Below are positions 1 to 5,213 of a stretch of DNA of 11,894 nucleotides, in pieces. Position 1 is the first letter of the stretch, and the number at the start of each line of letters is the position of its first letter. A model generated the notes under the pieces. The model did no database searches. It was not told where the DNA came from and saw only the letters and a program-made list of their open reading frames with translations. A program made the translations under genes and the position numbers. The stretch is from assembly GCA_018830415.1 (NCBI GenBank), contig JAHJSJ010000271.1, positions 1 through 11,894 of the forward strand, given 5' to 3'. The stretch comes from Alphaproteobacteria bacterium (GTDB lineage: Bacteria > Pseudomonadota > Alphaproteobacteria > Sphingomonadales > Sphingomonadaceae).

Positions 1-539
1 AGCAACTCCATATTGCGCGCAAAGAGCCCCAATGTGTCGAGGCTCGATGCTGTTTCCAGCACGCCGCCAAGGGGATAGCGGCCAAAACTCGGCTTGAACG
101 CCAGCGTGCCACAAAAGCTGCCCGGTCGGATAATCGAACCGGCGGTCTGCGTACCCAGCGCAATATCGGCCTGCCGATCCGCAACAACAGCTGCTGAACC
201 GCTGGACGACCCGCCCGGCGTATGCCCGGCCTTGCACGGGTTGACCGTGGGGCCGGGCGAATAGGTCGCAAATTCCGCCGTTACGGTCTTGCCAAGAACG
301 ATCACCCCGGCCGCACGAAGCCGGGCAACCGCCGCTGCATCGTGGTGGGCGATGTTGCCGGCAAATATGGTGGATCCATGCGTGGTGGGCATGCCCGCAA
401 CATTGATAACGTCCTTTACGCCCAACACCGTTCCGGCAAGCGGGCCCGCGCCACCCTGTGCTGCGCGGTCCAGATGGCTCCAGCCATGAACCGCCGCGTC
501 ACGCGCGTCGATCCGCGCAAGGCATTCCTGCAGCCCCAT
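1..539 (-). CDS. Amidase-signature family hydrolase (N-terminal 179 residues, cut by window edge)
   Basis: Cytoplasmic Ser-Ser-Lys hydrolase of the amidase-signature family, which hydrolyses C-N bonds of amides. The visible protein starts MGLQECLARIDARD and shows the family core in order: GVKD with the catalytic Lys at about 42, the Gly/Ser-rich GGSSSGSA at 109-116 with the cis-Ser at 111/112, and GTQTAGSIIRP at 129-139 with the likely nucleophile Ser135. The family usually has 400-500 residues, so more than half lies beyond position 1. The ATG at 539 is 4 nt after the stop of the extradiol dioxygenase gene, so it is the last visible gene of the leftward operon; its ribosome site is weak, which suggests translational coupling. 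The specific amide is unknown. Its place suggests an amide intermediate or side chain of the degraded compound. GatA-type amidotransferase is a less likely reading given the catabolic context. The family call is firm; the role is inferred. Confidence 0.9.
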   Translation of the reverse strand, partial: MGLQECLARIDARDAAVHGWSHLDRAAQGGAGPLAGTVLGVKDVINVAGMPTTHGSTIFAGNIAHHDAAAVARLRAAGVIVLGKTVTAEFATYSPGPTVNPCKAGHTPGGSSSGSAAVVADRQADIALGTQTAGSIIRPGSFCGTLAFKPSFGRYPLGGVLETASSLDTLGLFARNMEL

Positions 540-543
540 GGAC

Positions 544-1413
544 TCAGTCTGCAACCATCCGGTGCCCCCAGAGCATCGGCTGATCGTAGGTCTTGATCTC
601 CCAGTCCGGGCCAATGTCACGAGCACCGAAGCCGTATTCGATCCAGAAGCCCGACGGCGTTTGCAGATAGAAGCTTTGCATGTGGTCGTTGGAATGCTTG
701 CCGGGATCGAGCATGACCGGAATGCCACGGTCGCGCACGATGTCGTAGCCGTAGCCCACGTCGTCGAGCGAGTTTGCTTCGACCATGATATGCATCAGCC
801 CACCGGCCGGGCCTGGCCCTTCCTTCATCAGGGCCAGCGTATGGTGCCGTGGGTTGCAGTGCAGGAAGACCGCATCATGGATATCCCAAGCGATATAGTC
901 TGAAATGTCAAAGCCCATAACCTCTTCGTAGAACTTGACCGAGGCGGGCAAATCCTTGACCCAAAACACGATATGGCCAAGGCCCTGTGATCCGGTCTTG
1001 TAGCCAGAGATGCCCCGGCGCGGCGCAAAAGCCGTGTTGGTAACGAGCGGCCCATAGTAGATTTCGTTGTGTGAACCGATCATCGGACAGGTGAAGCTGT
1101 ACAGCTTGCGCACCTTGCGTTCTTCGCAAAGCTCTATCGATCCGGCCGTCACTTCGGTCCCTTTTGCCTGAAGCAGCGTGGCAAGTTGATCAAGCCGCCC
1201 TTCGCTTCCAACTTCCCAGCCGACCACAGCAACGCTGTCGGTCGAGCCTGGATAAAGGGTGATTCGGTGATGATAATTATCAAGGCGATAATCGACCGCG
1301 TTCGACCCCTCGCGTGGTCTGGGCTCCATGCCAAAAACACCTTCCAGCAGGCTGCACCATTCATCGAGCTTGCTGATGTTGAGGCCGACATAGCCCAGAC
1401 TATCTACGCCCAT
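544..1413 (-). CDS. Type I extradiol ring-cleavage dioxygenase (BphC/HsaC-like, VOC fold)
   Basis: Fe(II)-dependent extradiol dioxygenase that opens a catechol ring beside the two hydroxyls (meta cleavage) using O2. The 289 residues match the usual length of two-domain 2,3-dihydroxybiphenyl 1,2-dioxygenases. The C-terminal catalytic domain carries the expected iron ligands His147 (GLGHIVF), His208 (LMHIMVE) and Glu259 (FWIEYG). Second-shell residues are also there: His190/His191 (RHHTLAL), His240/His244 in GKHSNDHMQSFY, and Tyr249. The N-terminal domain (about 1-130) is the degenerate non-metal half. The ATG at 1413 has a good ribosome site, GGGAG at 1421-1425 on this strand, and sits 14 nt after the reductase stop. 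Context with a Rieske oxygenase and a C-C hydrolase supports cleavage of a biphenyl-like catechol, such as a trihydroxybiphenyl. The exact substrate cannot be read from sequence. It is unlike the two-subunit LigB-type CarBaBb of classical carbazole operons. Confidence 0.93.
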   Translation of the reverse strand: MGVDSLGYVGLNISKLDEWCSLLEGVFGMEPRPREGSNAVDYRLDNYHHRITLYPGSTDSVAVVGWEVGSEGRLDQLATLLQAKGTEVTAGSIELCEERKVRKLYSFTCPMIGSHNEIYYGPLVTNTAFAPRRGISGYKTGSQGLGHIVFWVKDLPASVKFYEEVMGFDISDYIAWDIHDAVFLHCNPRHHTLALMKEGPGPAGGLMHIMVEANSLDDVGYGYDIVRDRGIPVMLDPGKHSNDHMQSFYLQTPSGFWIEYGFGARDIGPDWEIKTYDQPMLWGHRMVAD

Positions 1414-1427
1414 CGTGATTCTCCCGT

Positions 1428-2453
1428 TCAGTTGCTGGCTACAAATTGCTCGGCAAAGATATTACCCGGCGCGAGCCCTAGTGCTTCGAGATGCGCGCGC
1501 GCCGCTGCGATCATGCCGGGGGGGCCACACAAATAGGCCACACTATCTGGCGTAAGACCATCGGCAGGGGTCAACGCTTCGACCGGATTGCCGACTTGCA
1601 CCCCAGCGGGTGGAGTGCCGCGATCCACCGCAATGCGCACTTGAAGCGTAGGTGACCATTGCTGATGCAAATCCAGCTGATCCAGCGCGAAGAGCCCTTC
1701 GGGTGACTGGCAGCCGAAGCTGAGGATCGTTTTGGGCTTGCGGCCGGGCACGCGCCGCAGGGCGGCAAGCATCGACAACATCGGCGCCAACCCAGTGCCG
1801 CCGGCAATCATGATGTGCGGTTCACGCACCTTTTCCTTCAGGAAAAACTGGCCGTAAGGCCCTCTGATCTCGACCACATCGTCCGGCTTCGCCTGATTTT
1901 CGAGCCATCCTGACATGATCCCGCCGGGCAAAATACGAATGAGCAGTTCGATTCGGGGAAGATCGGAGGCCATCGTCGCCATCGAATAGCTGCGCACGAC
2001 TTCCGTCCCCGGCACCTTGATCTGGATAAACTGGCCAGGACGGAAATCCATGGAATAGCCTTCGGCCAGTTCGAGTTCGAAGCGGATGACATCGTTTGCG
2101 ATCCGCTCGACGGCGTTGACGAAGCACTTGGCTTCAATCGGTCGGCCAGCACCGGCGGCGCTGTCATAGGCAACCGAAAAGCGGCATTCGCCCTTGGGCT
2201 CGGTAGCGCAAAGCAGGCGGTAGCCCTGCTCGCGCTCGCCCGGCAGTAGCGACACGGCCAACCCGCTGCGGTGCTCAGCCTTTCCCTCCACCAGCCGGGC
2301 CAGGCAGCTGCCACAGCTTCCGGTTCTGCATTGGAACAGGATTGGAACTTCGCCTTCAAGCGCGGCGTCAAGCACACTGTGGCCCGGCTGGACCAGAAGT
2401 TCGTGCTCGACGCCGTCTGTGAAGCCGAGAACTACCTTAGTAGTCGTTGACAT
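1428..2453 (-). CDS. Oxygenase reductase: plant-type 2Fe-2S ferredoxin, FAD and NADH domains
   Basis: Electron-transfer component passing electrons from NAD(P)H through FAD to a 2Fe-2S centre, for the Rieske oxygenase encoded just upstream. Of 341 residues, the N-terminal domain (1-95) is a plant-type ferredoxin with Cys42, Cys47, Cys50 and a distal Cys82 (QCRTGSCGSC then LLCATEP). The FAD domain follows with RSYSMA at 154-159. The pyridine nucleotide domain has GGTGLAP at 218-224, CGPPGM at 309-314 and the terminal AEQF typical of ferredoxin-NADP reductase folds. The layout matches benzoate-dioxygenase-type and CarAd-type reductases. I chose ATG 2453 (MSTTTKV) over an in-frame TTG at 2468, because ATG is preferred and the ferredoxin strand begins right after it. 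The gene overlaps the end of the oxygenase gene by 17 nt, so translation is probably coupled. It could transfer electrons directly or through a ferredoxin encoded elsewhere. Confidence 0.93.
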   Translation of the reverse strand: MSTTTKVVLGFTDGVEHELLVQPGHSVLDAALEGEVPILFQCRTGSCGSCLARLVEGKAEHRSGLAVSLLPGEREQGYRLLCATEPKGECRFSVAYDSAAGAGRPIEAKCFVNAVERIANDVIRFELELAEGYSMDFRPGQFIQIKVPGTEVVRSYSMATMASDLPRIELLIRILPGGIMSGWLENQAKPDDVVEIRGPYGQFFLKEKVREPHIMIAGGTGLAPMLSMLAALRRVPGRKPKTILSFGCQSPEGLFALDQLDLHQQWSPTLQVRIAVDRGTPPAGVQVGNPVEALTPADGLTPDSVAYLCGPPGMIAAARAHLEALGLAPGNIFAEQFVASN

Positions 2454-3786
2454 TTTCAATCTTTTCAACCTTGTATCCGGGTGCCTTGCCCTGAGCGAGG
2501 CGGCGCAATCGGATGCTTGACGTCTTCGTTGCGTTGGTTACCCCCTTGCCCGGCTTGGCGATGCCGCGGTTCCAGCGCGAGGCCAGTTTGCGCCATGTGA
2601 CAGGAGAAACATCGGTCTCCACCAGTTGTTCATCGTCCCAACCGGTACCATCGGTGTAGAACTCTTCCATTGCTTCACGTGCATAGAGGTCAGAGTCGTT
2701 GAAGCCGCGGATACAGAGCGGCATGTAGAGATTGTCGAAGCGATACTGGAATTTTTTTCGCTCATCGTCAGTCTTGCAGATGCGCACCATAACCTCCCAG
2801 TATTCATAAAGGTCATCAGTTATTGGAACATACCATTCGTACTGGACGACATGATCTTCGGGCCAATTTTCTACCATCAGGCACCCCGGAAGCACCACCG
2901 ATGTGCGGTAGAAACGGCTATTCGCTCCTTCGATCTTCAGCCCCAGGTCTGGATTTTCCAAGATCGGCTTCCAGCGATCGGTGAACAGCCACTGCATCAT
3001 CCCCTTCGGGCCGTCCTCGTCCTCGATCAATGAAATGGGCTCCTCGTGATCGGGTACGATTCCCAGCGGCAGCACCCAATCCATCGCGTGAACGATCGCG
3101 TTATCTTTGTGGACAAGGATATGCGCATTATCGAAGCCGTTTTCACAGGCAATGCGCCAGTTGGACTGCCCGGTCCGGTGCAGGCCCAGCGCAACCGCTC
3201 CTTCGTCCAGGATGCCCGGCGCATCTGGCCAGAGCGGGTGAGGGAAACGTTCATTGTTTTCCGGAAAGCGTACCGGCAAATCGTGCGCAAGCGGCGGTAC
3301 ATCCTCAAGCGGAAAATCATCTTCACGCACGAAGACGAAAATCATTCCGGCGATTTCTTCGACCGGATAAGTTGTCACGCCGGTCTTGCCGATAAGCTTG
3401 CTGTCAGGATTGGCGACGATCGTGTTCAGAACACCAGATGCAAGATCAAAATTGAAGCCGTGATACCAGCAGGTGATCGACGTGTCGTTAAAACAGGTCG
3501 GTTTGGCCGACAGGCGCACGCCGCGGTGAACGCACTGATCCTTGATTGCATAGAGTTTGCCTGCTGCTCGGCGCAGCAGGATTGGGATCCCGGCTATCTG
3601 GATGCCTTCAACCGCCTGTTCGGGAAGCTCTTCGCTGAACAACGCTGGATACCAGTGATTTACAAACCCCCAGGCGGCATCCTTGTAGGGCTGGTACTGG
3701 CTTTGGGTTTTTTCGTCGTTCATCCTGGCCGTGCTGATCTCATTGACCCTCACGGTCCGACGGCGAACAGGAGCTTGATCGTTCAT
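2437..3786 (-). CDS. Rieske non-haem iron oxygenase, carbazole 1,9a-dioxygenase (CarAa)-like terminal oxygenase
   Basis: Terminal oxygenase inserting O2 into an aromatic substrate at a mononuclear Fe(II) fed by a Rieske cluster. The 449 residues contain the Rieske ligands Cys85-x-His87 and Cys106-x-x-His109 (CVHRG, CWYH). The catalytic facial triad is His222, His226 (ENGFDNAHILVHKD) and an Asp at 364 or 366 (GFNDSDLYAREAM); Asp219 is the likely bridge to the neighbouring Rieske centre. From memory, FVNHWYPALF, STITCWYH-like DTSITCWYH, QYEWYVPI and the LYAREAM segment resemble CarAa, the homotrimeric angular dioxygenase without a small subunit. No beta-subunit gene is present here, in agreement. 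ATG 3786 is chosen because GAGAGGAA lies 8 nt upstream; an in-frame ATG at 3828 would overlap the hydrolase stop and has no better site. About 30 extra N-terminal and 40 basic C-terminal residues exceed the 384 of CarAa. An N-dealkylase or O-demethylase of the same family is a possible alternative. Confidence 0.92.
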   Translation of the reverse strand: MNDQAPVRRRTVRVNEISTARMNDEKTQSQYQPYKDAAWGFVNHWYPALFSEELPEQAVEGIQIAGIPILLRRAAGKLYAIKDQCVHRGVRLSAKPTCFNDTSITCWYHGFNFDLASGVLNTIVANPDSKLIGKTGVTTYPVEEIAGMIFVFVREDDFPLEDVPPLAHDLPVRFPENNERFPHPLWPDAPGILDEGAVALGLHRTGQSNWRIACENGFDNAHILVHKDNAIVHAMDWVLPLGIVPDHEEPISLIEDEDGPKGMMQWLFTDRWKPILENPDLGLKIEGANSRFYRTSVVLPGCLMVENWPEDHVVQYEWYVPITDDLYEYWEVMVRICKTDDERKKFQYRFDNLYMPLCIRGFNDSDLYAREAMEEFYTDGTGWDDEQLVETDVSPVTWRKLASRWNRGIAKPGKGVTNATKTSSIRLRRLAQGKAPGYKVEKIENVNDY

Positions 3787-3794
3787 TTTCTGCG

Positions 3795-3802
3795 TTCCTC
3801 TC
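3795..3802 (-). promoter_or_regulatory. Ribosome binding site that fixes the Rieske oxygenase start
   Basis: On the minus strand GAGAGGAA lies 8 nt before ATG 3786. The competing in-frame ATG at 3828 lies upstream, overlapping the hydrolase stop codon. This site therefore favours the 449-residue protein over a 463-residue one and leaves a 38-nt gap to the hydrolase gene. Confidence 0.7.
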
Positions 3803-3824
3803 TGGCCTTCCGGCGGCATTGTTC

Positions 3825-4715
3825 TCAAAGCTGTCCGGTCAAGAATTTGGCAACAACCTCATCATGTTCCTCGGGTCGCTCCCACTGCGGCCAGTGCGCG
3901 CATCCGCGCATGATATGCTTTTTGGCGCCAGGGATAATCGCTTCGAGTCTGTCAGCGGCATTTTCGCCGTGGATGGGATTCTTGTCGGTCCACAGCACAA
4001 GCGTTGGGCAGGCGATCTTGCGGATGTCATCTTCCTGCCAATAGAACTGGCTGATGTTCGGCCGGAACAAATAGTCATAATAGACAAGGAGGGCTTCCCG
4101 TGTTTCCGGGATTGTCCACAACGCCCGGCGCAGATCGATAAGCTCGTCGGTCACACCGCCCAGTGGCATGAGCCATTCTAGGCGTTTGCGCAGTGTCTCT
4201 GTGGTCGGGTTGAGCAGGGCGTTAACCGAAACCTCGCGCAAAGCATCAAGATCACTGTCGCCTTCACGTGCATGGGCCGGATCAAGGTGCATCCCCCAGG
4301 TGGTATTGAGGATCACCTTTGAGGTGCGGTCTGGATGGTTGATCGCCATGTCATAGGCGATCCAGCCACCAAGTGATTCGCCTTCGACCGCTGCCCTTTC
4401 GATTCCCATGTGATCCATCAGATTGAGCAACTGGTCGGTGAACTGGGTAAGCCAGTGGTCCTTGCTGCCCGGAGGGGTTTCCGAAAAGGGTGGACGCGAC
4501 GACATGCCATGCCAAATGAAGTCGATCGCAATGGGTTGGCAAACCTTGGCCAGCCGCGTCATGTTGCGAGAATAGGTTTCCGCATGACCGCCGCCGCCAT
4601 GCAACAAGAAGACGTGTTCACCGACACCTGGCGCGGAGATGACGCGCGAGCGATATTTGCCCGTGTCTATGAAGCGCGTTTCCGTTCCAAGCAGATCGAC
4701 GTGAATGGATGACAT
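3825..4715 (-). CDS. Alpha/beta hydrolase, probable meta-cleavage product (C-C bond) hydrolase
   Basis: Likely hydrolyses the C-C bond of the vinylogous dienoic acid made by the extradiol dioxygenase, giving an aromatic or aliphatic acid plus a 2-hydroxydienoate; cytoplasmic. Of 296 residues, HGGGGHAETY at 39-48 is the oxyanion-hole segment, GESLGG at 112-117 holds the nucleophile Ser114, and GCAHWPQWERPEE at 271-283 holds His274. The HWxQWE pattern is typical of BphD, HsaD and related enzymes. The acid is less clear: after the strand ending LVLW there is Asp244 and then Asn246. ATG 4715 is chosen over in-frame ATGs at 4730 and 4739 because GGGGAGAA lies just before it. It is the promoter-proximal gene of the leftward operon, upstream of the oxygenase gene. 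An esterase or haloalkane-type hydrolase is possible but fits the context less well. Confidence 0.88.
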   Translation of the reverse strand: MSSIHVDLLGTETRFIDTGKYRSRVISAPGVGEHVFLLHGGGGHAETYSRNMTRLAKVCQPIAIDFIWHGMSSRPPFSETPPGSKDHWLTQFTDQLLNLMDHMGIERAAVEGESLGGWIAYDMAINHPDRTSKVILNTTWGMHLDPAHAREGDSDLDALREVSVNALLNPTTETLRKRLEWLMPLGGVTDELIDLRRALWTIPETREALLVYYDYLFRPNISQFYWQEDDIRKIACPTLVLWTDKNPIHGENAADRLEAIIPGAKKHIMRGCAHWPQWERPEEHDEVVAKFLTGQL

Positions 4716-4720
4716 TTGAA

Positions 4721-4728
4721 TTCTCCCC
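4721..4728 (-). promoter_or_regulatory. Ribosome binding site that fixes the hydrolase start
   Basis: GGGGAGAA on the minus strand lies 5 nt before ATG 4715. It overlaps the alternative upstream ATG at 4730, which therefore is unlikely to be the initiator. Confidence 0.75.
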
Positions 4729-4763
4729 ATGGCAAGCACCTGACTCGATGCGTTCTGTTCGTA

Positions 4764-4793
4764 TGAATAGATCGATTATCAATTGATTGTCAA
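4764..4793 (-). promoter_or_regulatory. Candidate promoter of the leftward degradation operon
   Basis: On the minus strand a perfect TTGACA at 4793-4788 is followed after 18 nt by TATTCA at 4769-4764, only a weak -10 match. The spacer contains the palindrome ATCAATTGAT, so a repressor bound there would block polymerase. Distance to the hydrolase ATG at 4715 is about 50 nt. The -10 is poor, so the promoter may need an activator or may be placed wrongly. Confidence 0.4.
4778..4787. repeat. Perfect 10-bp palindrome ATCAATTGAT, candidate operator
   Basis: ATCAATTGAT reads the same on both strands and lies just inside the spacer of the leftward candidate promoter. It shares the core TCAATTGA with the larger palindrome at 4941-4956. 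The imperfect palindromes GATTGTCAATC (4785-4795) and ATCGATTATCAAT (4771-4783) overlap it. Such overlapping AT-rich dyads are common for MarR-type repressors; the regulator family is inferred only. Confidence 0.5.
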
Positions 4794-4797
4794 TCGA
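4788..4797. repeat. Inverted repeat, left copy (TGTCAATCGA)
   Basis: TGTCAATCGA here is the exact reverse complement of TCGATTGACA at 4956-4965. Each copy presents TTGACA as a -35 box for its own outward-facing gene block, so the two promoters share the same 10-bp element in opposite orientation. Confidence 0.65.
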
Positions 4798-4940
4798 ATA
4801 TAAATGAAGGCCAATTTCCTCAGTTTGCGATCTGTCTGTGCGAGCGGATTCTCAAGATATGCTGGAGATCGCTCTGGATTTGGCAGGGCATCGCCACGCT
4901 GTGGAAAGAGTCGGTTGGCCTAGGAATTCATTATAAATGA

Positions 4941-4956
4941 ATTTTCAATTGAAAAT
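4941..4956. repeat. Perfect 16-bp palindrome, candidate operator upstream of the receptor promoter
   Basis: ATTTTCAATTGAAAAT is a perfect dyad ending next to the TTGACA at 4960. Directly before it, AATTCATT (4925-4932) and AATGAATT (4936-4943) form a second inverted repeat around ATA. Position just upstream of the -35 box would suit an activator, or a repressor that overlaps polymerase. The core TCAATTGA recurs at 4779-4786. Confidence 0.6.
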
Positions 4957-4965
4957 CGATTGACA
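4956..4965. repeat. Inverted repeat, right copy (TCGATTGACA)
   Basis: Exact reverse complement of 4788-4797. It includes the TTGACA -35 box of the candidate rightward promoter and shares its first base with the 16-bp palindrome. Confidence 0.65.
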
Positions 4966-4988
4966 TCTATTCTAAGTTTGAGCATACG
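4960..4988 (+). promoter_or_regulatory. Candidate promoter of the receptor and molybdenum hydroxylase operon
   Basis: A perfect TTGACA at 4960-4965 is followed after 17 nt by CATACG at 4983-4988, a partial match to TATAAT. Spacing is ideal. It would give a leader of roughly 120 nt before the receptor ATG at 5118. Upstream palindromes suggest regulation. Confidence 0.5.
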
Positions 4989-5037
4989 CTTGCAGCGCAA
5001 GGGATCGTGTCGCCGTCATCTGCGCGGCGGCGCTCAA

Positions 5038-5068
5038 GTCCCGATTTCGGAATCGCCTTGGGCGGGAC
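5038..5068 (+). other. Compact RNA fold potential in the receptor leader
   Basis: GTCCC at 5038-5042 pairs with GGGAC at 5064-5068. Between them GATT/AATC (5043-5046 with 5051-5054, loop TCGG) and GCC/GGC (5055-5057 with 5061-5063, loop TTG) form two inner hairpins that use every base. An additional hairpin, CGCCG/CGGCG, lies at 5011-5015 and 5025-5029. No known riboswitch class is recognised, and it is not a terminator as no U tract follows. It may be chance. Confidence 0.3.
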
Positions 5069-5100
5069 ACCAGCGGGTGGGCTGGATCAATGTGGTCAAT

Positions 5101-5108
5101 GAGGGGAG
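5101..5108 (+). promoter_or_regulatory. Ribosome binding site of the TonB-dependent receptor gene
   Basis: GAGGGGAG lies 9 nt before ATG 5118. This strong site shows that translation is meant to start at 5118, on the signal peptide, and not at the in-frame GTG 5179 of the receptor body. Confidence 0.75.
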
Positions 5109-5117
5109 ATAAAAATT

Positions 5118-5213
5118 ATGAAAATCCGTTATCTTTTAACCGCTGGGTGTTCGGCGTTCGCGCTGAGCTTCGCCGGAAGTGCAGCTGCGCAAGTCGTTGA
5201 CCAGCAGTGCTGA
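5118..5213 (+). other. Signal peptide reading frame ending in a premature stop
   Basis: From ATG 5118 the frame encodes a typical Sec signal peptide: a charged start MKIRY, a hydrophobic stretch (LLTAGCSAFALSFAG) and an AAAQ cleavage region near residues 22-25. After six further residues it meets TGA at 5211-5213. The rest of the receptor continues in the next frame. This piece belongs to the receptor gene and is not a separate small protein. Confidence 0.8.

Larger units (their letters stand above)
4716..5117. promoter_or_regulatory. Divergent control region between the two gene blocks
   Basis: About 400 nt without a credible gene, separating the leftward degradation operon from the rightward receptor and molybdenum hydroxylase operon. 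Two AT-rich segments (about 4755-4810 and 4922-4985) stand out from GC-richer flanks and hold palindromes and promoter-like boxes facing outward. The centre (about 4810-4920) has no feature I can name. The segment from about 4990 to 5117 is the untranslated leader of the receptor gene and contains hairpin potential. No regulator gene is present in the window to match these sites. Confidence 0.7.

Noticed and set aside
3046..4044. A long plus-strand open frame opposite the Rieske oxygenase and hydrolase genes
   Set aside because: Both minus-strand genes have complete catalytic motifs; the antisense product has none.
4804..4923. A 39-codon open frame on the plus strand in the divergent region
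   Set aside because: No ribosome site precedes it, the product resembles no family I know, and it sits between the promoter elements; most likely chance.
5211..5213. TGA as selenocysteine or readthrough codon in the receptor
   Set aside because: Readthrough would remain in the wrong frame and meet further stops; the body lies in a different frame, so a base change explains it better.
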